DNA of 27,195 nucleotides. It comes from DASZGI01 sp035938995. Lineage in GTDB: Bacteria; Actinomycetota; Actinomycetes; Streptomycetales; Catenulisporaceae. The position numbers were made by a program, and so were the translations under genes. Where the stretch lies: NCBI RefSeq assembly GCF_035938995.1, contig NZ_DASZGI010000066.1:1-27195 (forward strand). The letters are read 5' to 3'. The notes under the pieces were generated by a model. That model ran no database searches, was not told the origin of the DNA, and worked only from the letters and a program-made list of their open reading frames with translations. Positions 19,972 to 27,195 of the stretch are shown here, piece after piece. Position 1 is the first letter of the stretch, and every line of letters begins with the position of its first letter.

Positions 19972-21061
19972 CCGGCGCCGCTCGAGCCGCGCCCGGCTGC
20001 GGGTCTGGACCAGCGTGAACCTGCTCATCCTGGTGGTGTTCACCGCATGGTTGTTCGCCGCGGTGCAGCGGTCGCAGGCGGGAGGCTCGGCCGCGGGCGC
20101 CGGGATCAAGCTCGCGTCCGGCGCGGGCGGCGCCACGAACGGTCCTTCGGCGCCGCAGATACCCACGAAGGCCCAGGTTCTGGCCTCGGCCGGCCAGTAC
20201 TTCGGCATTTCGGCCCCGGACGCGCCCTGGTCGGCCGGCGCGGTGAGCAGGATCGGCACGACCGCGGGCGTGCAGCCGAATATGGTCGAGTACTTCGTCA
20301 ACTGGTCGCAGGCCTACTCGGTGGTGCCGGTGAAGGCGGCCTACGCGGAGCACGCCCTGCCGGTGCTCACCTGGGAGCCGTTCGCGGGCGGCACGGCGCG
20401 CAACACCAATGTCAAGTCGCCGCAGTACGCGCTGAGCACGATCATCAACGGCCTGCACGACACGTACATCATGCAGTTCGCCACGGCGGTGCGGGATGCG
20501 AAGTACCCGATCGCGATCCGCTTCGCGCACGAGATGAACGGCGACTGGTACCCGTGGTCCGAGGGGGTCAACGGCAACACCTCGACCCAGTTCGCCCAGG
20601 CCTGGCACCACGTCTTCAACATCTTCAAGCAGGTCGGGGCCACCAACGTGATCTGGATCTGGGCGCCCAACGTGGTGCGCGGAGCGCAGAGCATCAGCCT
20701 CAAGGAGCTGTACCCGGGCGACGACTACGTGGACTGGATCGGCCTGTCCGCCTACGACGTCACCGAGAGCACCACGGCGAAGCTGATCAACCCGACCATG
20801 GGCCAGATCCGCAAGTTCACCGCCAAGCCGCTGCTCATCACCGAGATCGGCAGTCAGCCGAGCCCGACCAAGACCTCGTGGACCGAAGACTTCCTCTCCT
20901 GGCTGCCGAAGCAGTCGGACGTGCTGGGCTTCGTCTGGTTCGAGTACACCCAGGCGCAGGGGGCCGGCACGAACTGGGGCTTCGACGCCGATCCGAACAC
21001 CCTCGCGGCGTTCCGCCAGGGCATCAAAACCGTGAAGCTGGCGGCGGTGCCGGCGTCCTGA
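19964..21061 (+). CDS. GH26-like glycoside hydrolase, membrane-anchored (second copy, coupled to GT2)
   Basis: 365 residues. The N terminus is a positive stretch (SRRRSSRARLR) and a TM helix (about 16-34), so the enzyme is anchored with its catalytic domain outside. The domain starts near 76. The acid/base is Glu190 in RFAHEMNGDWYPW, preceded by the His typical of GH26. The nucleophile is Glu294 in KPLLITEIGS. YPGDDYVDWIGLSAYD is shared with the 13600 gene, so the two are paralogues, though clearly diverged. The GTG 19964 start overlaps the GT2 stop (8 nt), which ties this hydrolase to the synthase. Hydrolases paired with synthases commonly trim or release the polymer, as BcsZ does for cellulose. 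The linkage cleaved is not known. Confidence 0.87.
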   Translation: MASRRRSSRARLRVWTSVNLLILVVFTAWLFAAVQRSQAGGSAAGAGIKLASGAGGATNGPSAPQIPTKAQVLASAGQYFGISAPDAPWSAGAVSRIGTTAGVQPNMVEYFVNWSQAYSVVPVKAAYAEHALPVLTWEPFAGGTARNTNVKSPQYALSTIINGLHDTYIMQFATAVRDAKYPIAIRFAHEMNGDWYPWSEGVNGNTSTQFAQAWHHVFNIFKQVGATNVIWIWAPNVVRGAQSISLKELYPGDDYVDWIGLSAYDVTESTTAKLINPTMGQIRKFTAKPLLITEIGSQPSPTKTSWTEDFLSWLPKQSDVLGFVWFEYTQAQGAGTNWGFDADPNTLAAFRQGIKTVKLAAVPAS

Positions 21062-21064
21062 GGG

Positions 21065-21087
21065 GCTGATGTCCTAAGACCATCAGC
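21065..21087. terminator. Hairpin between convergent genes, likely bidirectional terminator
   Basis: GCTGATG (21065-21071) pairs with CATCAGC (21081-21087). The helix can be extended inward by a few pairs with one bulge around CTAA. It starts three nt after the GH26 stop and lies 40 bp from the end of the convergent GT-C gene. There is no long U-tract. Confidence 0.5.
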
Positions 21088-21126
21088 GTTCCGGCGGGTC
21101 TGCTGTGCACCCGCACGGCTCGCCGT

Positions 21127-22947
21127 TCAGTGCTTAGCGGAAGCTGACGCGCTGGCGGTAGGCGAAGCGGAGTGCGATGCGCCGGTGGCCGGGTTCTTGC
21201 TGGAACCAGGCGACGGCGACGCGGTCGGATGCGGGGAGGCGGATCCGGTGGCCGCGGGCCCTGGCGCCGCCGGTGAGGTCGCCGGGGTGATGGCCTGGGC
21301 GCCACCTGGCAGGTCCCAAATGTAGTAGGCGCCCTTCCCGGAAGTGCTCTGCGTCGGGATCCGCGCGACCAGCCGGTAGCCGGACTTCGTGATCGTGCCC
21401 CGGATCGCCACGTCCGTGGCCGGAGTCTCCGCGAAGTCCAGCACGATCACCTGGTAGTGGTGCGCCGCGATCGCCGCCTTGAACGCCGGGACTCCGGTCA
21501 ACACGGCCCCGGTCGTCGGGTCCTTCCACGAGGCGGACACGGTGTCGTGCCACTGCTGCCAGTGCACTGCGCCACCCAGGTAGAAGGCCGGCACGTCGTA
21601 GTCCTCGACGAGGTAGTTGTCGCTGCCGCGGTGCACCAGCGGCCGCAGCGTGTCGACGAGCTGCGTCGAGTCCGGCCAGGAGTCGTGGATCTGCTTAGCC
21701 TGGGCCACTCCGACGTATCCGAGGGGCAGAACGGACACACAGACGGCGAGCGTCACCGTCACCGCGCGCACCGCACGGTTCATCCGCAGCGGGCCGCACA
21801 GACGGGCGATCAGGTAGCCCGCCAGGATGGCTGTGAAGCTCGCCCCGATGTCCGCGTGCTTCTCCAACGACAGAAGCGTGTGGATACGCAGCTGGTTGAG
21901 CGGCGCGAGCAGACCGGCGAAGAGCAGCACCCCGGCGGTTGCGACCTCCGGCGCGGTGGTGCGGCCGGACCGCGATCCGAAGGCGAGCACGATCAGACCG
22001 AGCAGCCCGACCGCGAGCAGCGGGCCGACCCACTGCGCCGCGTGCTGCGCGACCTCGGCCGCGGTCGAGTTGCTCGGCTGGCGCTGCAGCGTGGTCTTGT
22101 CGAAGCCGGTGAAGTACGGCTCCCGCCCGGCGAGCACCGCGACCAGCAGGAATCCGCCACTGACCAGGGCGAAGCGCTGGACGTTCCACCAGCGCGAGAC
22201 CTTCCACGCGGAGAAGCCCGGCCCGGCCAGCCCGGCGAGCGCGATGATGACGGGGTTCCACAGCAGCGACGCGTATTTGGTGCAGTCCGCCAGGACCATC
22301 AGCAGCGGCCCGTAGACGAGCACGTCGCGGCGGTCTCCGTAGGCGAATGCCACCGCGCACCAGGTCGACCAGGCCAGCAGGCACAGGGCCATCGCGTCGA
22401 AAGTGGCGTAGGAGCTCAGGTGCAGAGTCGGGCCAAGCGCCGCGAACAGCGCGGCGGCGAAGAACCCGGCCAGGGTGCCGTACATCCGCCGGCCGGTCAG
22501 ATAGACCGCCACCGTGGCCAGCAGCATGCAGGCGAGGCTGAATATCCGCGCGGCGACCACTCCGTGCAGGGCCGCGGCGAGCGCGGAGAGCATGGGATAG
22601 ATGATCGGCGCCCCGGAGAAGAAGGTCTCGTAGGAGGCCACCGGAGAGCCGTGCACGATGTGCGAGATCTCCTGGTGGCCGGCGTACATGTAAGTCGCCT
22701 CGTCGATGAACGCCGTGTTGGTCACCAGGAGGCGGGCGGCGAAATAACCCTGCGCGGCCAGGATGGGAAGCACCGGGCCGAGCGCCACGAGCCACTGGAA
22801 CCGTCGCCCGGGCCCGGTCGCCTCGCCCTCGTCTTCGCGACCCGCCTTTTCGTCCCAGCTGACCTCGTCGTCCGGTTCAGGCTGCGGATCCGCGTCAGCG
22901 CCGAACGGCGTGTCGTCCTGGGCGACGGTGGCTTGTCGCGTTCGCAT
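21127..22947 (-). CDS. Polytopic glycosyltransferase of GT39/ArnT-like type
   Basis: About 606 residues. The first helix (about 51-74) is followed by a loop with FIDEATYMYAG (Asp82-Glu83), the acidic pair that ArnT/PMT-type GT-C enzymes use after their first membrane segment. About ten further hydrophobic helices follow, then a soluble C-terminal domain (from about 430) ending in an Ala/Ser/Pro/Thr-rich tail. The family uses polyprenyl-phosphate sugars to glycosylate lipids, proteins or glycans outside the cytoplasm. The acceptor is unknown; the neighbouring polysaccharide genes make a glycan acceptor plausible. The start is ATG 22947 (MRTRQATVAQDD). AGGAG lies 13 nt upstream, rather far, so an earlier start near 23013 cannot be excluded. 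The longest possible frame runs into the rpsJ promoter and is not believable. Confidence 0.8.
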   Translation of the reverse strand: MRTRQATVAQDDTPFGADADPQPEPDDEVSWDEKAGREDEGEATGPGRRFQWLVALGPVLPILAAQGYFAARLLVTNTAFIDEATYMYAGHQEISHIVHGSPVASYETFFSGAPIIYPMLSALAAALHGVVAARIFSLACMLLATVAVYLTGRRMYGTLAGFFAAALFAALGPTLHLSSYATFDAMALCLLAWSTWCAVAFAYGDRRDVLVYGPLLMVLADCTKYASLLWNPVIIALAGLAGPGFSAWKVSRWWNVQRFALVSGGFLLVAVLAGREPYFTGFDKTTLQRQPSNSTAAEVAQHAAQWVGPLLAVGLLGLIVLAFGSRSGRTTAPEVATAGVLLFAGLLAPLNQLRIHTLLSLEKHADIGASFTAILAGYLIARLCGPLRMNRAVRAVTVTLAVCVSVLPLGYVGVAQAKQIHDSWPDSTQLVDTLRPLVHRGSDNYLVEDYDVPAFYLGGAVHWQQWHDTVSASWKDPTTGAVLTGVPAFKAAIAAHHYQVIVLDFAETPATDVAIRGTITKSGYRLVARIPTQSTSGKGAYYIWDLPGGAQAITPATSPAAPGPAATGSASPHPTASPSPGSSKNPATGASHSASPTASASASAKH

Positions 22948-23037
22948 GGTGCGCTGCTGTCTCCTGCCGTCCCGTGACGGGACCTTCCGAATCGACCCGT
23001 CCCATCCTGTCATCCCGCCGTGCGATAGTTGTAAGAG

Positions 23038-23086
23038 GTGTGACGCGCTTGTAGCCGGTTTGGGTCTCTGATGCCGAAGTGTGACG
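23038..23086. repeat. GTGTGACG direct repeat, 41-bp spacing
   Basis: Two exact copies of GTGTGACG (23038-23045 and 23079-23086) are spaced 41 bp apart, near four helical turns, just upstream of the minus-strand GT39-like gene. The core GTGAC also appears in the palindrome at 18432-18447. This could be a regulator site for the glycosyltransferase; it could also be chance. Confidence 0.3.
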
Positions 23087-23151
23087 TCGGGTACCCGGGT
23101 GGCCGCGGCGCCGTGCGAGCTACGTCGGCGTACCGCGTTGTGGTGGCCGAT

Positions 23152-23181
23152 TTGGTCGTCGCAGTCCCACTCCGGCATACT
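23152..23181 (+). promoter_or_regulatory. Predicted promoter of the S10 operon
   Basis: A -35-like TTGGTC (23152-23157) and a -10-like CATACT (23176-23181) are separated by 18 bp, the same spacing as the rpsL promoter candidate. The start point would be near 23188. The call rests on motif and spacing only. Confidence 0.5.
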
Positions 23182-23363
23182 GTTGCAGTTGCTTGGTGAG
23201 GGGTGTGCCCTTCACCGGCGCCCGGAGTAGAGCAGTGCACCGCTCGCGAAGCCTCGCCAGAAGGCGCTCGGCTGCGCGGTGGAACCCTCCGAGGGCCCGC
23301 AATCATCAGGAATGGTGACCGGCAGGGTCGTGCCCTGCTGTCGGCATGTCGTGCGGCAGCAGC

Positions 23364-23403
23364 GCGACACGCCCGACCGCGTGGGCCGGACGAAACCGGA
23401 CAG
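23364..23403 (+). promoter_or_regulatory. Leader element shared with rpsL (copy 2)
   Basis: Second copy of the element at 7618-7656, starting GCGACACGCCCGACC and ending CGAAACCGGACAG. The central inverted repeat is kept but with one A-C mismatch, so a pure hairpin function is not strictly supported. It lies about 176 nt after the predicted transcription start, comparable with about 150 nt in the rpsL leader, and 175 nt before rpsJ. Confidence 0.6.
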
Positions 23404-23490
23404 ATGTACGCCGGGTACGGTCCGCGGCCGCCGTTGGCGGGCGTGGATGACGGCCCATGAACGGCGCCTTTCGGCAGCCGACCATGCGGA

Positions 23491-23539
23491 GCCCCTCGGG
23501 GCCCCCACAGACAGGAGAGGTCTCCCACACCGTGGGGGC
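23491..23539 (+). promoter_or_regulatory. Nested and competing hairpins in the rpsJ leader
   Basis: GCCCCCAC (23501-23508) pairs perfectly with GTGGGGGC (23532-23539). The loop contains a small GGAG/CTCC helix. A competing hairpin (GCCC 23491-23494 with GGGC 23499-23502) would use the first two bases of the same arm. The structure ends 39 nt before the rpsJ start, a position where it could influence ribosome access or attenuation. The pairing is seen; the function is inferred. Confidence 0.4.
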
Positions 23540-23578
23540 ACCGCAGCGGTAACGAGAAGAAGGAAGTTCGAAGCAGCC

Positions 23579-23887
23579 ATGGCGGGACAGAAGATCCGCA
23601 TCAGGCTCAAGGCCTACGACCACGAGGTCATCGACTCCTCGGCGCGCAAGATCGTCGAGACGGTGAGCCGCACTGGCGCGCAGGTCGCGGGCCCGGTGCC
23701 GCTGCCGACCGAGAAGAACGTGTACTGCGTCATCCGCTCGCCGCACAAGTACAAGGACTCGCGCGAGCACTTCGAGATGCGTACGCACAAGCGGCTCATC
23801 GACATCCTCGACCCGACGCCCAAGACCGTCGACTCGCTCATGCGGCTCGACCTGCCGGCCGGCGTCGACATCGAGATCAAGCTCTAA
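23579..23887 (+). CDS. rpsJ: 30S ribosomal protein S10
   Basis: 102 residues, the normal S10 length. The protein belongs to the 30S head and, with NusB, to antitermination complexes. It begins MAGQKIRIRLKAYDHEVIDS and contains GPVPLPTEKNVYCVIRSPH and REHFEMRTHKRLIDI, standard S10 signatures. ATG 23579 is supported by alignment to the family. The nearest Shine-Dalgarno-like AAGGAA (23560-23565) is 13 nt away, rather distant. A long upstream in-frame extension is non-homologous and rejected. It is the first gene of the S10 operon, with rplC 13 nt downstream. Confidence 0.98.
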   Translation: MAGQKIRIRLKAYDHEVIDSSARKIVETVSRTGAQVAGPVPLPTEKNVYCVIRSPHKYKDSREHFEMRTHKRLIDILDPTPKTVDSLMRLDLPAGVDIEIKL

Positions 23888-23900
23888 GGACGCACTGATC

Positions 23901-24542
23901 ATGGGAAAGCAGATCAAGGGCGTCCTGGGTGAGAAGCTCGGCATGACCCAGGTCTGGGACGCGGAGAACCGGGTCGTCCCGGTCACCGTCGTCAAGGCCG
24001 GGCCGTGTGTCGTGACCCAGGTACGCGAGACGGAGAAGGACGGCTACGCCGCCGTCCAGATCGCCTTCGGCGAGATCGACCCGCGCAAGGTCAACAAGCC
24101 GCGCAAGGGCCACTTCGACAAGGCCGGGGTCACTCCGCGCCGCCACCTGGTCGAGCTGCGCACCGACGACGCCGCCGAGTACTCGCTCGGGCAGGAGATC
24201 ACCGCCGAGGTGTTCGAGGTCGGCCAGCGCATCGACGTGGTCGGCACCTCGAAGGGCAAGGGCACCGCGGGCGTCATGAAGCGCCACAACTTCCGTGGCC
24301 TCGGCAGCTCGCACGGTACCCAGCGCAAGCACCGCTCCCCGGGTTCGATCGGCGCCTGCGCCACCCCGGGCCGGGTGTTCAAGGGCGTGCGGATGGCCGG
24401 CCGGATGGGTAACGCGCGGGTGACCGTGCAGAACCTGACCGTGCACGCCGTCGACGCCGAGAAGGGCCTGCTGCTGATCAAGGGCGCCGTCCCCGGCCCC
24501 AACGGCGGCGTCGTGCTCGTCAAGACGGCTGCTAAGGGCTGA
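23901..24542 (+). CDS. rplC: 50S ribosomal protein L3
   Basis: 213 residues, the usual length. L3 is an early-assembly 50S protein whose loop reaches the peptidyl transferase centre. Recognised from MGKQIKGVLGEKLGMTQVWD at the start, GTSKGKGTAGVMKRHNFRG, and the SIGACATPGRVFKG and RMAGRMGN region with its methylated-Gln neighbourhood. AAGGA (23886-23890) lies 10 nt before ATG 23901. It is separated by 5 nt from rplD, in the standard S10 operon order. No anomaly. Confidence 0.98.
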   Translation: MGKQIKGVLGEKLGMTQVWDAENRVVPVTVVKAGPCVVTQVRETEKDGYAAVQIAFGEIDPRKVNKPRKGHFDKAGVTPRRHLVELRTDDAAEYSLGQEITAEVFEVGQRIDVVGTSKGKGTAGVMKRHNFRGLGSSHGTQRKHRSPGSIGACATPGRVFKGVRMAGRMGNARVTVQNLTVHAVDAEKGLLLIKGAVPGPNGGVVLVKTAAKG

Positions 24543-24547
24543 TAGCG

Positions 24548-25189
24548 ATGACCACTACTCTTTCCGTCGATCTCCCCGCGGAGATCTTCGACGTCCCGAC
24601 CAACGGGCCGCTGATCCACCAGGTCGTGCTCGCCCAGCTGGCCGCGGGCCGGCAGGGCACGCACAGCACCAAGACCCGCGGCGAGGTCCGCGGCGGCGGC
24701 AAGAAGCCGTACCGCCAGAAGGGCACCGGCCGCGCCCGCCAGGGCTCGACCCGCGCGCCGCAGTTCACCGGCGGCGGTGTGGTGCACGGCCCGGTGCCGC
24801 GCGACTACTCGCAGCGGACCCCGAAGAAGATGAAGGCCGCCGCGCTGCGCAGCGCCCTGTCGAACCGGGCCCGCTCCGGCCGGCTGCACGTGGTCGACTC
24901 CTTCGACGTGGCCGACACCCCGTCGACGAAGGCCGCGAAGGCCGCGCTGCGCTCGGTCACCGACCGCAACAAGGTGCTCGTGGTGCTCGGCCGTGACGAG
25001 GTCAACGCCTGGCTCTCGCTGCGCAACCTGGCCGAGGTGCACCTGCTGCACGTCGACCAGCTGAACACCTACGACGTGGTGAACAGCGAGGAAGTCATCT
25101 TCACCAAGGCCGCGTTCGACGCCTTCGTCGGCGGTCCGAAGACGACTGAGGCGCTCGAAGACGACACCGCCGAGGGGAGCGACGCCTGA
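24548..25189 (+). CDS. rplD: 50S ribosomal protein L4
   Basis: 213 residues. L4 lines the peptide exit tunnel. The tunnel-loop signature GGGKKPYRQKGTGRARQGS is present, followed by RAPQFTGGGVVHGP, as in macrolide-sensitive relatives; I see no insertion or deletion there. The acidic C-terminal end (EDDTAEGSDA) is typical of actinobacterial L4. In some bacteria L4 autoregulates the S10 operon, but that mechanism is best known from gamma-proteobacteria and is not shown here. The stop TGA overlaps the rplW ATG by one base. Confidence 0.98.
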   Translation: MTTTLSVDLPAEIFDVPTNGPLIHQVVLAQLAAGRQGTHSTKTRGEVRGGGKKPYRQKGTGRARQGSTRAPQFTGGGVVHGPVPRDYSQRTPKKMKAAALRSALSNRARSGRLHVVDSFDVADTPSTKAAKAALRSVTDRNKVLVVLGRDEVNAWLSLRNLAEVHLLHVDQLNTYDVVNSEEVIFTKAAFDAFVGGPKTTEALEDDTAEGSDA

Positions 25190-25521
25190 TGCCCGCGTAC
25201 GACCGCTACAACGCCGCGCGCGACCTGCTGATCAAGCCGGTCGTCTCGGAGAAGAGCTACGCGCTGCTGGACGAGAACAAGTACACGTTCATCGTGCACC
25301 CGGACGCCAACAAGACGCAGATCCGCCAGGCGGTCGAGCTGCTCTTCGACGTCGAGGTCACGGGCGTGAACACGATCAACCGCAAGGGCAAGCGCAAGCG
25401 CACCCGCGCCGGTTTCGGCAAGCGCCCCGACACCCGCCGCGCCATCGTCTCGGTGAATCCGGATCCGAACGACGCGAGTAAGAAGAGCCGGATCGACATC
25501 TTCGGGGGACCGGTCTCCTGA
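25189..25521 (+). CDS. rplW: 50S ribosomal protein L23
   Basis: 110 residues. L23 sits at the tunnel exit and is the docking site for trigger factor and the signal recognition particle. LLIKPVVSEKSYALLDENKY at the N terminus and the segment VEVTGVNTINRKGKRKRT are family signatures. The family core ends with GFGKRPDTRRAIVSV, and an extra tail of about 20 residues (DPNDASKKSRIDIFGG) follows, as is common in streptomycete-type L23. The ATG overlaps the rplD stop (TGATG). rplB follows after 38 nt. Confidence 0.97.
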   Translation: MPAYDRYNAARDLLIKPVVSEKSYALLDENKYTFIVHPDANKTQIRQAVELLFDVEVTGVNTINRKGKRKRTRAGFGKRPDTRRAIVSVNPDPNDASKKSRIDIFGGPVS

Positions 25522-25559
25522 GGCCGGGCCACGAAGATACGCAGAGGAACTAAGAAGCC

Positions 25560-26402
25560 ATGGGCATCCGCAAATACAAGCCGACGACTCCGGGTCGCCG
25601 CGGCGCCAGCGTTGCCGACTTCGTCGAGATCACCCGGGACACCCCGGAGAAGTCTCTGGTCCGGCCGCTGCACTCGAGGGGCGGCCGCAACGCGCAGGGC
25701 CGAGTGACGGTCCGGCACCAGGGCGGCGGTCACAAGCGCGCCTACCGCGTCATCGACTTCCGTCGGGACGACAAGGACGGCGTGCCGGCGAAGGTCGCGC
25801 ACATCGAGTACGACCCGAACCGCACCGCGCGCATCGCGCTGCTGCACTTCGCCGACGGCACGAAGCGCTACATCATCGCGCCGGCGCGGCTGAAGCAGGG
25901 CGACCGGATCGAGTCGGGCCCCAACGCCGACATCAAGCCGGGCAACAACCTGCCGCTGCGCAACATCCCCACCGGCACGATCATCCACGCCATCGAGCTG
26001 CGGCCCGGCGGCGGCGCGAAGATCGCCCGCTCGGCCGGCGCCAGCGTGCAGCTGGTCGCCAAGGACGGCCCCTACGCGCAGCTGCGCATGCCGTCCGGCG
26101 AGATCCGCAACGTCGACGCGCGCTGCCGCGCGACCGTCGGCGAGGTGGGCAACGCCGAGCAGGCAAACATCAACTGGGGCAAGGCCGGTCGGATGCGGTG
26201 GAAGGGCAAGCGCCCGTCGGTCCGCGGTGTGGTCATGAACCCGGTGGACCACCCGCACGGCGGTGGTGAGGGCAAGACCTCCGGTGGCCGTCACCCAGTC
26301 AGCCCGTGGGGCAAGCCCGAGGGCCGCACCCGCCATCGGAACAAGCTAAGCAACAAGCTCATCGTTCGACGCCGGCGCACCGGTAAGAAGCACTCTCGCT
26401 AG
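25560..26402 (+). CDS. rplB: 50S ribosomal protein L2
   Basis: 280 residues, full length. L2 binds 23S rRNA near the peptidyl transferase centre and bridges the subunits. It begins MGIRKYKPTTPGRRGASVAD. It also carries RNAQGRVTVRHQGGGHKRAY and the near-invariant C-terminal segment MNPVDHPHGGGEGKTSGGRH, which includes the His implicated in peptidyl transferase structure. A Shine-Dalgarno-like GAGGA lies about 10 nt upstream of ATG 25560. Normal in every respect. Confidence 0.98.
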   Translation: MGIRKYKPTTPGRRGASVADFVEITRDTPEKSLVRPLHSRGGRNAQGRVTVRHQGGGHKRAYRVIDFRRDDKDGVPAKVAHIEYDPNRTARIALLHFADGTKRYIIAPARLKQGDRIESGPNADIKPGNNLPLRNIPTGTIIHAIELRPGGGAKIARSAGASVQLVAKDGPYAQLRMPSGEIRNVDARCRATVGEVGNAEQANINWGKAGRMRWKGKRPSVRGVVMNPVDHPHGGGEGKTSGGRHPVSPWGKPEGRTRHRNKLSNKLIVRRRRTGKKHSR

Positions 26403-26424
26403 GAAGTTTCAGGAGTAGCCAACT

Positions 26425-26706
26425 ATGCCACGCAGCCTGAAGAAGGGCCCGTTCGTAGACGACCATCTGCTCAAGAAGGTCGACGTGCAGAACGAGAAGA
26501 ACACCAAGCAGGTCATCAAGACCTGGTCGCGCCGGTCGACGATCATTCCGGACTTCATCGGCCACACCTTTGCCGTGCACGATGGCCGAAAGCATGTCCC
26601 GGTGTTCGTCACCGAGGCGATGGTGGGACACAAGCTGGGTGAATTCGCGCCGACCCGCACCTTCAAGGGACACATCAAGGACGACCGGAAAGCGAAACGG
26701 CGATGA
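26425..26706 (+). CDS. rpsS: 30S ribosomal protein S19
   Basis: 93 residues, normal length. S19 is a 30S head protein that forms bridges with S13 and the large subunit. The sequence [20 protein letters not shown] and the C-terminal block [16 protein letters not shown] are diagnostic. AGGAG (26411-26415) lies 9 nt before ATG 26425. Its TGA overlaps the rplV ATG by 4 nt (ATGA), a classic coupling. Confidence 0.98.
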
Positions 26707-27195
26707 CCACCACTGAATTCCCGTCGGCGACTGCCATAGCGCGGTTTGTCCGGGTGTCGCCGAGAAAGGCGCGCCGGGTGATCGACCTGGTGCGTGGCAG
26801 GTCGGTGGCCGACGCGCTGGAAATCCTGCGCTGGGCGCCGCAGGCCGCAAGCGAGCCGGTGGCCAAGGTGATCGCGAGTGCTGCCGCCAACGCGCAGAAC
26901 AACGACGGACTGGACCCGGCGACGTTGGTGGTGGCTACGGTCTATGCCGACGAGGGCCCGACCGCCAAGCGCATCCGTCCACGCGCCCAGGGGCGCGCGT
27001 TCCGGATCCGCAGGCGAACCAGCCACATCACGGTGGTCGTTGAAAGCCGGCCCGCCAAGGATCAGCGGTCGGCGAAGTCGACCAGGGCTCGTCGCGCCGA
27101 GGCCAGCAAGGCCGCCGCGAAGGCTCCGGCGAAAAAGGCGCCGGCCAAGAAGGCGCCTGCCAAATCCGCAGCCACATCCGAGGCCACCAAGGCGG
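26703..27195 (+). CDS. rplV: 50S ribosomal protein L22 (3' end outside window)
   Basis: Open to the end of the window, 164 codons visible. L22 contributes to the peptide exit tunnel. The core is [42 protein letters not shown], and the C-terminal beta-hairpin region [20 protein letters not shown]. After residue about 120 a low-complexity Lys/Ala/Pro extension begins (repeats of KKAPA) that continues beyond base 27195. Such basic extensions are common in actinobacterial L22. The ATG overlaps the rpsS stop by 4 nt. The full length of the tail cannot be seen. Confidence 0.95.

Larger units (their letters stand above)
22948..23578 (+). other. Intergenic and leader region upstream of the S10 operon
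   Basis: A 631-bp stretch without a credible gene, between the minus-strand GT39-like gene and rpsJ. It contains GTGTGACG twice (23038-23045 and 23079-23086), a promoter candidate (23152-23181), the element shared with the rpsL leader (23364-23403), and strong secondary structure just before rpsJ (23491-23539). The predicted rpsJ leader is about 390 nt. Confidence 0.7.

Noticed and set aside
23279..23578. N-terminal extension of rpsJ by 100 codons
   Set aside because: S10 is conserved at about 102 residues beginning MAGQKIRIRLKAY; the extension lies in the structured leader and shared element.

Overview
This is a very GC-rich bacterial segment from a high-GC actinobacterium. The evidence is strong third-position G/C bias, GTG starts, an RpoC of about 1290 residues with the charged coiled-coil insertion (about residues 150-240) typical of Actinobacteria, and an L22 with a Lys/Ala/Pro-rich tail. 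The style resembles Streptomycetales or Catenulisporales, but I cannot name a genus from sequence alone.

Layout. (1) 1-5194: the 3' part of rpoB, complete rpoC and a strong terminator. (2) 5400-7208: a small two-TM DUF4190-like protein and a membrane-anchored kinase-fold protein that has lost every catalytic motif. (3) 7209-12210: the str operon, rpsL-rpsG-fusA-tuf, behind a long leader. Downstream of tuf lies a 45-bp copy of the tuf 3' end that differs only at synonymous positions. It is followed by a classic terminator, as if an older tuf had been displaced. (4) 12385-22947: an accessory envelope and polysaccharide block. It holds a membrane-anchored PF00756-type esterase, two GH26-like hydrolases, a hyaluronan-synthase-like processive GT2, two polytopic GT-C-like proteins, and a subtilase with all three catalytic positions substituted. 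(5) 22948-27195: the S10 operon start, rpsJ-rplC-rplD-rplW-rplB-rpsS-rplV (rplV runs off the end), behind a leader of about 390 nt.

How the parts fit. Regions 1, 3 and 5 are core transcription and translation genes. The rpsL and rpsJ leaders share a nearly identical element of about 39 nt (7618-7656 and 23364-23403), about 150-175 nt downstream of candidate sigma-A-type promoters, which suggests common control. Region 4 separates the str and S10 operons. Its gene content fits a synthase-dependent exopolysaccharide pathway: the GT2 makes and exports a polymer, an overlapping GH26 trims it, and GT-C enzymes and the esterase may decorate it. The polymer and the grouping are inference. The dead kinase and dead subtilase are both envelope proteins and probably act as binding or scaffold domains. 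No RNA genes, CRISPR arrays, IS elements or integrases were seen.
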